Shown: positions 24,701 to 35,154 of the stretch, in pieces
Layout of the letters: each line of letters begins with the position of its first letter
Position numbering within the stretch: the stretch's first letter is position 1
Source of the DNA: Pelodera strongyloides
Taxonomy: Eukaryota > Nematoda > Chromadorea > Rhabditida > Rhabditidae
Assembly: GCA_036852015.1 (NCBI GenBank)
Contig: JAANDG010000087.1
Location: 1-64,000, forward strand
Reading direction: 5' to 3'
DNA: 64,000 bases
Notes under the pieces: generated by a model
Told to the model about the DNA's origin: nothing
What the model saw: only the letters and a program-made list of their open reading frames with translations
The model's database searches: none
Program-made: the position numbers and the translations under genes

Positions 24701-25263
24701 CGTGTACTTAGTACCGTAGCCTTTTAGTTCCAATTGGCGCCATTCCCTTATTTCCCTTATACCGTACCAGTAAGTAGTACTTTATTATTCTTGGCCTAAT
24801 TAGGTAGTCTCAGAGGGGACTTCGGGTCCGTCTCGATTGTAACTCGTCGTAATGCTCTCCCACATTGTTCTATAGCAGCCAACCCTTGACACATCACTGT
24901 ACCTTTATGTAGCCTGGTGCCAACTTTATTATTATATTATTGTGCAGAGTTAGTCCAGACGAAGGTAGAAGAAACCTTCCGAGGGTGACGGTAAAACTGG
25001 ATCCCGGACAAATTACTCTGCTATCATATTTGTGTACTTTAGAACCAAGCTCTAAAAGAGTACGGGGTCTTTGAGAGGTGCCCGATAAAATTGGGACCCG
25101 GACCATCTAAGTCACTATTGTCTTTATGTTGTGTAACCCGCTAATTAAACTGTATATATGTTGTCCGGCTGAGCTGCGAAGGAATAAAACTTATATATGA
25201 CGACAACTGTGTGTTCTGGACTTCGGGTCGAGGAAAAGCCCAAATATACATCCTTTTCCTTCA
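21727..25263 (+). mobile_element. LTR-flanked, apparently non-autonomous retroelement with complete ends
   Basis: Two direct repeats, 21727-22319 and 24672-25263, begin TGTCGTGACTGCGC and end CCTTTTCCTTCA. By eye they differ by one base in about 592, so insertion is recent. A 5-bp duplication GAACC flanks the unit (21722-21726 and 25264-25268). Just inside the left LTR, TGGTGCCCTGACCCGAG looks like a tRNA primer-binding site, making the plus strand the element's sense strand. The right LTR is preceded by a weak purine tract (GGGAG). A polyadenylation-like GGAATAAAAC lies in each LTR. The 2.35-kb interior shows no gag, protease, reverse transcriptase or integrase frame, so movement would need enzymes in trans. 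It interrupts a GGCCGG MITE whose halves lie on both sides. Confidence 0.85.
22605..24556 (-). pseudogene. Antisense captured gene fragment inside the LTR unit
   Basis: On the minus strand the retroelement interior holds coding-like exons with introns between them: 24556-24490 (NPIQPRTPPGPCYMGDTSK), 24041-23989 (MDTSVEWRPNSRNNVM, donor GTGAGT), 23940-23870 (GNPSKSYVEYDDYSSSST), 23620-23495 (VSHFGRPSPAYDLRG, exactly 42 codons between TTTTAG and GTGCGT) and 22714-22605 (LIRILHSELVFDAVPITG, donor GTAAGT). They are Pro/Ser-rich, like disordered parts of signalling proteins; no domain is recognised. Because the whole LTR unit has target duplications outside it, these exons should have moved with it. 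Antisense orientation would let introns survive an RNA stage. Alternatively they are exons of a host gene in an unusual arrangement. Confidence 0.5.
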
Positions 25264-25393
25264 GAACCAGCATTCTTATGCAGCGTATGCAAATGAGCGT
25301 AAATGAGAATAAAAAATCGAGCTAAATTCGAGCAAAGTAGCATAAGAATTCAGCTGCCCAAGATGCGTATCAAAGACCGGCCGGTATTTCGCC

Positions 25394-25843
25394 TTAAAGG
25401 GACGGGCCCATCAAAATAAACCCATATTTTGCATGTTTTTATAATTTGTATAAAGGGGGTTTATTATAATATATGTACACTAAATTTCGGCTAGAGTTTG
25501 TCCCGCTGAAATTTTTCGGTGTCGATAAACTCAAAAGTATACCGTAGAAGACCAACAATTGCACCCTTATTTCCTCACCGCGTGTCCCGGGGGAATGTGG
25601 CTATATGGACAGATAGTCTCCCGGGTCCCAATCAGAGCGAGGTATCCTCGGGAGACGCGGTAAGGAAATAAGGGTGCAATTGTTGGTCTTCTACGGTATA
25701 CTTTTGAGTCTATCGACACCGAAAAATTTCAGCGGGATAAAGTCTAGCCGTAACTTAGTGCACATATATTATAATAAACCCCCTTTATACAAATTATAAA
25801 ACATGCAAAATAAAGGTTTATTTTGATCGGCCCGTCCCTTTAA
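25394..25843. mobile_element. TTAA-flanked foldback element F1
   Basis: Arms of about 190 bp run inward from TTAA-AGGGACGGGC and mirror each other (for example ATTGCACCCTTATTTCCT against AGGAAATAAGGGTGCAAT). The centre has CGTGTCCCGGGGG...CTCGGGAGACGCG. It abuts the MITE end at 25393 and shares its TTTAA. No coding capacity. Confidence 0.85.
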
Positions 25844-26040
25844 AGGGTCGCAGTCTACAAATTCGTCGTTTTTATTCGCTTTTCGTTAAATAATTTACCA
25901 AAAACCCATATTGATTCCTCACCCTTATTCTCTGTTCTATGTCTCTTTAATAGCTGCATATTTTTTTTATAAAAATTGAATAAAAAAGTTGAATTTGTAG
26001 GTACTGTGTCCCTTTAATATTTTAATAATGAAAGTTATAA

Positions 26041-26050
26041 TTTCCAGTCA
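26041..26050 (+). promoter_or_regulatory. Candidate spliced-leader trans-splice site
   Basis: TTTCCAG ends at 26047, three bases before the FAR gene ATG at 26051. No in-frame upstream exon is apparent. In nematodes this layout is typical of spliced-leader addition. Confidence 0.5.
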
Positions 26051-29000
26051 ATGCGGACCATCTTGTGTATGTGTCTAATTTCCTTGGCCATCGTCCACGG
26101 GGCTCCTGTACCCGACGACGTCGAGGAAGTGATTGAGAAGAAGGTTGGCGACAAGACAAACTCAGTATTACAAAGATTGAAAGTTGGTAGACGAGCTCTT
26201 TCAAACTGGCCTTGAATAATTTAACAGCTTGAAGAATGCTATGCTATGTGCACGTTTGTAACAGGGGATCATATATTGTTAGCAACAAGTTCCCTGATGC
26301 CGGTTCCAATAAAATTTACCGCTAGGGTTGGTCTCTAGCGTGCTCTCTCGCTTTCTCTGCCTTTGACAATCAGCGCGAGAATGCCGAGAGAGCACGCTTA
26401 ACAGGAGACGCCTGCAACCTACCATAGAGGTAAATTTGGGTGAATGTGAATCAGCTCCGAGCACGCTTCACGTTCTCGTTAGCGATTCGCTCCACTAGAA
26501 TCTGTGTCATTGTGAAATGGGCGATACCGAATGGACTTTGCTCGGAGACGTCGAGAAATTTGTCACCTGCAACTCATAGTTTACTGTGCTCAGGAAATCC
26601 GCGGAACACATGCTTTATCATTAAATCAACTCGGAGAAACTAGCACTCGCTATAAGAGTGAACGTTTGATTTTCATGTATTTAGTGTGTGTATACATGGT
26701 CATACTTCAGATCATCTCCCCAGTAACGCCGGGTCCGAAGCCAAAAACGTCAGATGATGAAATACAACCTGAACCTGCAGGTAATACGGTATTCGCCTAT
26801 TCCGATGTGGGAATAAGTTTGTTCACGATACGTTTCAATGTTTGGGGATCGAGTTGTTCAAAATACGTTTCAGTATATGAGGGTGGAGTTGTTCAAGATA
26901 CGTTTCAATATATGGCGATGTATAATCATTTTAATAATAATAATAATAATTTATTGACACATTATATAAAGTATATAAGTGTGCATCATATAAAATGACG
27001 ATGAGAAGGTTGACAAATTAAGCCACATGTAACGATTAGCTTGAGGTTCGTTTATAAGAAAAGAGTAACACCTTGCTACAAATCAATTGCCAAATCAATC
27101 AATCAATACAAATCAATGAGTGTTTCGCCATAGTTAAGTTTTTGAATCTTCATGCATTACCTCAATAAATAAAACAATAACATGACACACACAATAGTGA
27201 CTTATAAAAAAAACATAAATGTATTTTTGAAATACCAAATTATTTTAGATAAGCTCTACCCAACTCTGAATCCCTCTGCTGATGTCACATCAACTCCGAA
27301 GAATGGTTCTTCTCCATTTGATATGGTGTCATTGGATGGATTCCTATCTCTTCTCAAAATGTTCAAGGGAGTTCTACCCACCGAAATCACCAACACACTT
27401 GACGATGTGGGACTTTTTAATTACAGAATTAAAAACGCGAACTCTCGAAAAAATGCTGAAACTGTACCAGGATGTACTTAAAAAGAAAAACACAGCCATA
27501 TCTGAATAATGAATTTGTATAGCGATATTAAGAAATGAGGTTTTGGTCGGGCCGGATTCGAACCCGAATCTTTGGTTTTCCAGGACAATGCGTTAACCGA
27601 CTAACACTAACATTTGAATCATATTGAATGGTATATTTATATGTCCGTGTATTTTAACTCTGTTTAATTACAGCTCACTCAAACCGACAAGAATGAAGTT
27701 TTGGCTTTGTTCGCCGATTGGTACCACGGCAATCTGAAACGCCCAGAAAATAAAGAAGAACTCGCAAAAATGATCAAGGAGAAGCTTCCGTCGGTAAGAG
27801 TATGAAGATGTATGTTCTTAGTTGTGGGAGTAAACTTGTACCATTTCCTATCAATCAATATCCTAATCAAGTTTCATCAAACCGTGACGCGGAAAAGGAG
27901 CGCGGCCCCAGTTTGGCAACATTCCCAAAAAAGGTGCGACACTGAAATGGTACCAAGTTTACTAGTATATTGAGGAGCTTTGCGGACCAAGCGAGATGCG
28001 TTGCAAGTAAACTTGAATATTATTTTAGGTCCATGAAAAGGTGGATAGACTGAACACAACTTTCTACGAAAAATTCAACAAACTGAAGCCCGAGACGCAG
28101 GATTTTCTACGAACTGTGAGAGCTCCTCTTTATTGTATGCACATTTTTTCTAAGAGGCCTGTGTTGTGTTTGTGGAAGCAAATTTTAGTGGGAAACAGCT
28201 CTGCAAAGCTTCAACACCGCGACGACGATCTCTTCTTAAATATTTACTAATTTCAGTGGAAGGATAAATCGCTCGAGCTTCACGGAACTAACGCTGTCGA
28301 CAGTGCCAGAAAGCAGATACAACTATTCAGGGTAGTTATACGGCTAGTTGTAGAACATAGCGCATAGCCAAAATCGATTAACCATTTTCCAATTTACAAA
28401 TGTGCAGTCGATTAACCATTTTCCAATTTGCAAACATTACCAATTTTCCAGAGTTGGGCAGCATTTTTTCGGGTTCATTTTTAATGGGAATATCATCCGA
28501 GTACCGTTTACCCAAGCGTATTTGATGTTTTTCTGTACTGAACGCCACTTCAGGTGGATCTAATAGAAATTAGCATAATAGCTCGTATTCTCGCGCCACT
28601 TTGGGAAAGGCATTTTGGTAGACCATTTCCAATCTCCTCTCATAGGTCTACCAGATTGGAAATGGGAGAGGACTACCAGTGGTAGCTCTGGTAGTGGTAA
28701 TCCCCTCTGGTAGGCCTAATGCATGCAACAACCCTCCCAATCCGCCACCAATTGGGAAACCGCGCCACGCGACGCGCCTCCCACCAGTACACCAGGATTA
28801 GCGCTTTTTCTCCCACTGGTAGGGTATTCCCAATTGGGTGGCCTACCAGTGACGCGAGAATACGGGCTATTAAAGCGGTATTGTACCTTGTTTTGAGTTT
28901 TTTTACCATTAATAGTTTGAAGAAAGACAAAAACAATGGAAAACATCAAAAAATTGGTAACTAAACACGTCCGCCACAAAAAGAAACAAAAGATTCCGTT

Positions 29001-30181
29001 TTGTATGGAAAACTCAATTTCTGTGCCCTCAACCAGATGTTGCCTTCCCAGGGCACTACGATGATTTTAAATTCCCGCCAAAAAGAACAACAGAGATAGG
29101 CGAGAGTCGGGCGCGTAGAGTGTGAAGAGAGTGTGAAAAGTGTTAGACAGGTGGCGTGCGGCAAAAAGAAGGTACAATACCGCTTTAAGTAAAATTTTGA
29201 ACTTAGGACTTCGCCACAGCTCTTCGCGAGATGAACGACGATATGAAGCAGGATCTACGAACACAATTCCCCACTGCGATCAGTATACTCGATAGTAAGT
29301 AGCTATATCATTTACATGATCTGAACTAGATTCTTCTTCAAATACGTCGTCTAAATTAGACGATATGTGTATGCATGTAAGCATAGAGTCCATATTTCTG
29401 GGAGGAAAAATTTCTGAGTTTGGACGTCGCTTTTTGTATCAAAAGACTTCCATGGATGCTTGCGCGCGGTCTGTTCGCGATCTATTCGCGATCTATTCAC
29501 GGTCTATTCTGATCGCAAGAAAGGCTGCGGTTGTTCAACGCCTCTTACATTGAGTTATCTTCTGTGTTACGTAAGTCCTTTCAGGCTACATCAACAAACA
29601 TAGTGATTGAGGTAATATTTTAAAAGTTTACTGATGAGATGAAATGTTGGAGAATAGATCAAAAGAACATATTATAGGCCCTCGCTCGCTTCATCTAGGG
29701 GCACCTACTAAGAACAAAATAAATAGCCGAGTTAATACTTGCGCAATAATTCGAAACCCGTGCTGCCCCTCAATGGAGAACAAGCAAAAATTGGAGACAA
29801 GGCTTACAAAGTGAAAAATTCGGTTGAAAGCAATTTGAAATTATATGTATTGCAGGTTCTGGTTTCGCAATCGTCACTTCACTAATTCTTCTCGTACAAA
29901 AGGTTTTTTTTCGTTATCTGTATCTTAGCTGTTGTCAGATCATAAATGCGTTAGTTACCAAACGACAGGCAAAAGGGCGCCACGAGAAACTTTTTTCTAC
30001 GATACCGTGTATCATGCGCATTTCTTATCAGCAAACCTAGCGTAGCAGTAGTTCATATGTCATTCATAAGTTCGATTATTGGACTTCCTCTTCTAAATTT
30101 GAATATTCAAATTTTCAGCTGGTAGAGGCATTTGGACCGACAGCAGCCCCCGTAGTCCAGTGTCCAATTCCATTGGACTAG
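26051..30181 (+). CDS. Secreted fatty-acid/retinol-binding (FAR) family protein, complete copy
   Basis: Exons 26051-26186, 26724-26780, 27249-27406, 27674-27793, 28029-28115, 28257-28331, 29207-29294, 29856-29902 and 30119-30181 (TAG) join in phase to 276 aa. Residues 1-18 (MRTILCMCLISLAIVHGA) are a signal peptide. A linker (TPGPKPKTSDDE) precedes the FAR-like helical region, with LPTEITNTLDDLTQTDKNEV, EELAKMIKEKLPSVHEKV, NKLKPETQDFL and DDMKQDLRTQFPTAISIL in the family's order. FAR proteins are small helical carriers of fatty acids and retinoids, secreted by nematodes into body fluid or host tissue. The hydrophobic C-terminal tail (SGFAIVTSLILLVQK then LVEAFGPTAAPVV) is longer than usual. 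An extra exon at 29585-29611 would end the protein early. AATAAATAC at 30203 may be the poly(A) signal. The FAR call is from pattern, not search. Confidence 0.7.
26290..26440. repeat. Imperfect inverted repeat in FAR intron 1
   Basis: AGCGTGCTCTCTCGCTTTC faces CCGAGAGAGCACGCTT, with AAATTTACC outermost on one side and GGTAAATTT on the other. Looks like an old MITE. Confidence 0.5.
27543..27607 (-). mobile_element. tRNA-like sequence in FAR intron 3
   Basis: The minus strand shows AGTCGGTTAACGCATTG and a B-box GGGTTCGAATCCGG. The T stem is mismatched, so it is probably a tRNA pseudogene or SINE head. Confidence 0.4.
28530..29187. mobile_element. Insertion in FAR intron 6, absent from the paralogue
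   Basis: GTATTTGATGTTTTTCT and AGTAAAATTTTGAAC are about 650 bp apart here but 9 bp apart at 48540-48580. The insert includes an inverted pair TAGCTCGTATTCTCGCG / CGCGAGAATACGGGCTA (28575-28868) with GGTAGGCC/CTACCAGAT blocks inside, and ends in TAAAGCGGTATTGTACC, which occurs twice (28872, 29172). Probably a MITE plus flanking material. Confidence 0.6.
29585..29611 (+). other. Candidate alternative (poison) exon of the FAR gene
   Basis: A 27-bp segment with TTTCAG acceptor and GAG/GTAATA donor between exons 7 and 8. In the phase set by exon 7 it reads SYINKHSD then TGA. The decayed copy retains it unchanged at 48867-48893. Including it would give a short-tailed protein; skipping gives the full C-terminus. 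Confidence 0.45.
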
Positions 30182-30538
30182 TTCACCGGTGTTGTCCCCT
30201 TTAATAAATACATTATTTAATTTTGTTGAGAAAACAGCACGAGAAAGAATTTATTTCAATTACACAGAAGCACGAGAAAGAATTTATTTCAATTACACAG
30301 AACTATAAAGGAGCCCACGGAAAGCACAAACATATCTTATAGAGTTGCAAGGAAGGAATAATGTTGGATATACAAATGTAGTAGAACTAAAATGCTGTCG
30401 GACGGAAGGGAAAAAATAAAGGGGGGGGGGTTATATAAAAAAAGGAGAAAAAACGAACAAACAAGGAAAAATGTAATATAAAGAAATTCGGCACGAGTTA
30501 ATTATCGAATCTTTCAGTGGATCCTTCCTCTGGACCAC

Positions 30539-31996
30539 TCATTTGCTTGTAGAGGCGCCTGCTGCATTCGACGCGACATCGTTTTCTAAAGCATAAATGA
30601 AGATTACTTATATTCTTCATGGTGCTTATATTTTACGGCTTCAGCAATTTAGTCCAAAGAAACTGTCTCAGATACCCCTTTCAAAGCACCAAGTCGTGAT
30701 GGAATTTAAAATTGGTAAGGAAATAAAATTACCAGCACAAACTGCTTTCTCTTCAGTGACGATATCGCTAAGCGACTTCTCCAACTCTTCAACGTTACTT
30801 CGCACCTAAAAAGGGCTTAAAACTTGAAGCAGAGCTTAAAACTTTCCATAACATTAATATTCGTGAGTGATTTCGTCCACTACACCAATCAGATGAATTT
30901 GGGTAAAAAAATTAAAAAGAATCCTATGTCACAAGTACAAATTACAGAAGACAATTTACTGATGTCAAAACAATTGTTAACGACAGCGCTTCGTGTGATA
31001 AGTAAAATGTATAAACGTCATTCATTCTTTTGTTATATTCTTGTTATTTTGGTGTTTTTTTTGTTTTCCGAGCAAGCTAGTGGACATTAAACCTTTGTGA
31101 ATAATTTGAAAAATATGCTAATTACCCTGATTTGTGCCCCAATTAGTCTGTCGATACTAGTCTTCAATAGTCCAATGTTGCTCCGTTCCCTAATTGTGTG
31201 AAGGAGGGCGAGATCAGTCTCGCGGATGGCCTTCGTATACAACCAGTTGTAGTTGTCAACCACCTTTCCACACCCGACATGAATCTGGTGAAAAGAAAGA
31301 TAGTAATCCGTGCGTGAAATACAGGCAATATGTTATGTTTGCGTTCATAATGTTTACCCTGGGGACGATGTCATAGTAAAATTCTAAAAACATTGGAAAA
31401 CATATTGGCATACCTGCCTGTAGCCTTCTGTCACAGAGTCCGTCCAATTGGCCAATTTCTCCAACGTTTTCTCACTTTCCTTCTGAATGAAGGCCGTTTG
31501 AAGAGTTGTTTCCAACTCGTCGATGTGGTGACCTAGGACAATTTATTATGCAACAAATTGCAGCTTGCAGGCTTAAAACTCACAAGTATACAAATAAATT
31601 GCAACACCGCACAAATCGAATATGATGTAACTGCCGGTTTTTGAAAAGTGTGTTGGACAACACATTCCCATGTGCCCATGTTTAATCAAAATGATTAAAA
31701 CTGTACTAAAATTATACGAATCGCACTGTGTCGCGCAGTTATTAGCATGCAAATAGAAACACATCATTCAACGGTTTCAAAAACCGGATGCTCTACGAGT
31801 TGTTAAGTCACTTATTATGATATACTCTGCATGATCAAAGCGCATCTTTGCAAATATGTTCCATGTAGTTACACTACATTCATTAGTATTACCCCAGTGT
31901 TCCTTTGTGAGACATGTGAAGCACAGGCAGGACTTCTTACAGTCAGAACACATTCTGAGATTGAATGGTGTATTCAACTGGGTACAGGATTCACAT
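30539..31996 (-). pseudogene. B-box/coiled-coil part of TRIM-like locus, copy 1 (nonsense-containing)
   Basis: Minus-strand exons 31996-31893, 31532-31414, 31284-31126, 30805-30733, 30677-(30649), 30585-30539. The first encodes a B-box-type zinc finger: CESCTQLNTPFNLRMCSDC, then CLCFTCLTKEHWG and, across the splice, HHIDELE, giving C-x2-C...C-x2-C-x4-C-x2-C...H-x3-H. The next exons are helical and Glu/Lys-rich (KESEKTLEKLANWTDSV; HTIRERSNIGLLKTSIDRL; VEELEKSLSDIV), as in TRIM coiled coils. In exon 5 a TAA at 30649-30651 replaces the CAA (Gln) seen in copy 3, truncating about 25 residues. The last exon retains the conserved NDVASNAAG..TSK ending. It lies directly downstream of the RING ORF on the same strand. 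Confidence 0.6.
31630..31790. mobile_element. GGCCGG-TIR MITE, short-ended copy in TRIM intron
   Basis: CTGCCGGTTTTTGAAAAGTG and ACGGTTTCAAAAACCGGATG ends. The same insertion is present at 51390-51544 and in degraded form near 40612, so it predates the duplications. Confidence 0.6.
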
Positions 31997-32172
31997 CTGC
32001 AAGGTATTATGTAATATAATTGGCTGAGACGTCTAAGCGGCTGTCAGCTACTTACATAAAATCATAAAATTTCAGTATTGATGCGCGCAGTACATTTTTC
32101 CGGAAACTAATTATATTGTTGCGACATTTGCGTTTTTCTAGTATTGATTCAACAACAATAACTCTAAAAATC

Positions 32173-33210
32173 CTACTTGATTTTATCCGGAATGCCAGAT
32201 ACAGCCGAAGAAGTTGTTTTATCCAAATCATATGATGATAGAAGACATAACGAATTGTACTGGGCTTCTTCCGGTGCAGTTTTCTTGGATGGTGTTGCTG
32301 GCGGATCGTCACCTCCGTTTTTGAACAAGGAACGGAGTTCTTTCTCCAAGTCCAAAACACACCTCAAGAGGATGGAAGTCGTATTTGCTTCAGAACAAGT
32401 GTGTTTCGACAAGCATTGGTTGCACATTATCTTGGAACAACCAGGATGAAACATGGGGAGTTGTAGGAAATTGGTGGAAAATGGACTTGAACAAAGTTCG
32501 CAACGCAGTGGAGTCCATTTGGAGTACGTGAGAAGTTTCAGATCATCAATATCAGGAATATAATAAAGAAGAAAATAAAGCCAATAAATACAACTTCTTC
32601 TTCTCGAAGTGTGATATGCGGGCGAGTTTGCCTTACATATGACGCACAAGAACTCACCGGTGTTTGTAAAATAGACATTATAATTATAACAGTTCACACG
32701 CGCCTTACATAATTGGCATTTAAAATGTCCGAGTTGCATTTCGTTCCTCTTTGTGACAATACATTCTTGGTCAGAAAAATAGTCTCTCAACTCATCGATA
32801 ATTCTCATGCAAGTATTGATCGGGGGTTCCTTGACAGTTCTACCGGCAGGAAGGCATTTAGTGCACCGGAAACCACAACTGTCGACGTAACCGATCCGTT
32901 GCGTGGCAAAGTTGGATGCACAATAATCGCAACGTATAGGACACCACTTGCCGTAATTGAGGAGTTTCAACTCGTCGTCTGGTGCGAATTTGTGAAGATA
33001 GTCGAGGTAAGCCGTGAAGTAACATATGTAAGAGCAATTCTTCTGAGTAACTGTGCATTTTGTTGCCTTCTCTGCTTCTCGATTAAAGATTGTTCTACAC
33101 GGTCCACATGTTAATTTCCCACATTCCAGACAGATTCCAACCCCGTAATCGTCCGACCTCTCGCAAATTAACGAACAATCGTGGCAGCGAAATGCCTTTA
33201 AACGCACCAT
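32173..33210 (-). CDS. RING-like zinc-binding protein, TRIM-like locus copy 1
   Basis: A single open exon of 345 aa from ATG (MVRLKAFRCHDC). Cys clusters: CHDC..C (10-17), CLECGKLTCGPC (about 34-45), WCPIRCDYCASNF..CGFRCTKCLP (about 90-122) and WTPLRCELCSSPF...CSKIMCNQCLSKHTC (about 235-275). The latter two have the P-x-C-x2-C...C-x2-C spacing of divergent nematode RING fingers, so E3 ubiquitin ligase activity is plausible. A tail with one 42-residue motif (ATPSKKTAPEEAQYNSL..) ends GIPDKIK-stop. The B-box exons begin 180 bp downstream. A donor TTTTAT/GTAAGTAG lies in between, after the stop, so whether RING and B-box form one protein is unresolved. Confidence 0.65.
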   Translation of the reverse strand: MVRLKAFRCHDCSLICERSDDYGVGICLECGKLTCGPCRTIFNREAEKATKCTVTQKNCSYICYFTAYLDYLHKFAPDDELKLLNYGKWCPIRCDYCASNFATQRIGYVDSCGFRCTKCLPAGRTVKEPPINTCMRIIDELRDYFSDQECIVTKRNEMQLGHFKCQLCKARVNCYNYNVYFTNTGEFLCVICKANSPAYHTSRRRSCIYWLYFLLYYIPDIDDLKLLTYSKWTPLRCELCSSPFSTNFLQLPMFHPGCSKIMCNQCLSKHTCSEANTTSILLRCVLDLEKELRSLFKNGGDDPPATPSKKTAPEEAQYNSLCLLSSYDLDKTTSSAVSGIPDKIK

Positions 33211-34027
33211 TTTTCTGGAAATACTGTGTTAGTCCATTTATTTGGCTATCTGTATGCGTTGTCACATACAAAGGAACAATATTGGAATTGGACATTGTAT
33301 AGTATTCAAATACAAGACTGGACCGTTTATCTTCGAAATAACTTCAAAAACCAGCAACATTTTCAAAAATTCGAACATTGAACTTCATAATTGCAGAAAA
33401 AACCTGATAGCGTTATGTTTATTAAGTTAGCAAAGAGGGTAAATGCAGCTGGTTGTTATTTTTTATTGAAAGTCGGCCTCTGTTGAAAAAGTGTGGTAAA
33501 AATGTAGTTGGTGCATTTCTTTTCATCTTGTTTGATACTGATTGCTTAAATGGTCGGTTATTTAATTAACAGTTTTTTTATAAACTACGACTTGAATAGA
33601 ACAAAAGAAATAATCGATTTTCTGTAGGTTTCAATATAAAATGAGTCCGAGTTTTATGAAACGATCAAAGAAAAAAGGGCGTTTGCAATGAAGAATAGTT
33701 CCCTTGTCAGTATTTATAGGGTAGTTTCATATGCCTTGTGATAAGTGATAAACGTGGCAGTCGCCTTATCATATAAAGTGTTTAAGACAAATGAATCACG
33801 TAAAATGCAAAATATAACCTGCCAAAATCACATAATATCTTGACCGAAAATAGGAAAACGTTGTTATATGGGATTGTTTGTGATTCAGGTCGCAGTAAGT
33901 AAAACATGTTTCGAAAATTATTTGCGGTCGTCTGGGAATGGAAATATGAACTCATGTGCTTTAGACTCGTGTGCATTCACATATAATCATCGGTCATTGC
34001 TCATATAATCATTGTAAGTCTTAACCT

Positions 34028-34370
34028 TTAAAGGGATAGGTTCACTAGGATTTGCCCTTTTTGAATGCTTTCTATTGATAGTATGGCCGAAAACCTTCAC
34101 AATGCGAAAATTACATAAAATTACCTTTTCTCCCCGAGGTAGGAAAGCTTGTTCAAAAAGCTATACTACCTCGAATTTATAAAACAATTGGAGTACCGCA
34201 GCCTAGCTAAATGGGAAATAGCGTGACAGGGTTGGAGGTGCATATATTGTTGGGTTTACTACGAGGAGCAAAGGAAATTTTATGTAATTTTAGCGTTTTG
34301 ACCGTCATAGGTCATACTATCAACATAAATTATAAAAAAGGTGCAATTCGAGGTGAACCTATCCCTTTAA
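34028..34370. mobile_element. TTAA-flanked foldback element F4
   Basis: Ends TTAAAGGGATAGGTTCACTA and GGTGAACCTATCCCTTTAA. About 340 bp; near-identical to 55278-55621. Absent from the corresponding place at about 43595. Confidence 0.75.
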
Positions 34371-34584
34371 TTGTAAGAGTAGCAACGTTTTCAACAAGCG
34401 GTGAATTCGGCCAAGCAATGTTGGACTAAACAGCGCCGGAAACATCCATATTGACGCAATCTTCCAACACCATTTTCGTGCATTATTCATCTTTGTCAGC
34501 TGCCAATTTGTAATTTTAAGTTGTTTGAGGCATTCGGATACTCTTAGGCACCAGTGTCCAATTATAAATAAATAAATAAATATT

Positions 34585-34820
34585 TTACGCCTCAAGAGCG
34601 TGCACCTTTATTCAAGGGAGTTCAAAGTACAATTTCAAGGTTTGCTTATGACATGTTCCGCAGAGGTCCTGAGCAGTAGTCAACGAGTTCCAGATGACAA
34701 ATTGCTCGACGTCTTCGGGCTAGGGCCAGGAGGGATCGCTCATGATTCCCTCGCCTGGTGGTGGTTTCAAAGTTTGTCACTGGCCGGAATCGAACTCGGG
34801 TCGATTGCGTTAGAGTCTGT
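34585..34820 (-). mobile_element. SINE-like repeat, family A, copy 2
   Basis: Contains B-box GAGTTCGATTCCGG on the minus strand at about 34790 and is colinear with 4930-5165. The AAATAAATAAATAAAT tract at 34567 borders one end and could be the element's tail region. Confidence 0.6.
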
Positions 34821-35094
34821 GCTTGAACTTTACAGATGCTTGCACTTTATAGATGAAGTTGGAGCATAGGTCGACGCAGCATAGGTCGACGCACGCTGTA
34901 GACTCTTTTCATAAGCTGTGTTCATTTAGGGTAGTTATTCCCAATAAAATCAATGCTGTCGAAGAGAATATTGCGCAACAATTCAAACCCCAATCAATGG
35001 AGAAGAAACAAAATTCGAGATAAGCATGAATGACTAGAACAATGAAAACTATGGCTTTAGAATTGAACACCGACTGATTATTGTATTGATTTCA

Positions 35095-35145
35095 GGTGCT
35101 GGTTATGCAGCCGACACTTCACTTATCCTTCAAGTAACAAAAGTT
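35095..35145 (+). pseudogene. FAR-like 3' exon remnant (type 2)
   Basis: TTTCAG then GAGYAADTSLILQV, the counterpart of the full gene's SSGFAIVTSLILLVQ exon. The flanking intron matches 44000-44050 and 56850-56915. It is cut off by DIRS-like sequence immediately after; no other FAR exons accompany it. Confidence 0.55.
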
Positions 35146-35154
35146 TTTTTTTAA

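Larger units (their letters stand above)
21688..25393. mobile_element. GGCCGG-TIR MITE split by the LTR element
   Basis: The left remnant 21688-21726 (AAAATACCGATGCGCTTGTG AAACACACC) and right remnant 25264-25393 (AGCATTCTTATGCAGCG ... GACCGGCCGGTATTTCGCC) join, once the 3.5-kb unit and one GAACC are removed, into a normal family member resembling 9464-9630. Confidence 0.75.

Noticed and set aside
32713..33114. Plus-strand 133-codon frame, also at 42033-42449 and 52805-53263
   Set aside because: Antisense to the zinc clusters of the RING gene; present only because TGT/TGC codons read as ACA/GCA on the other strand.
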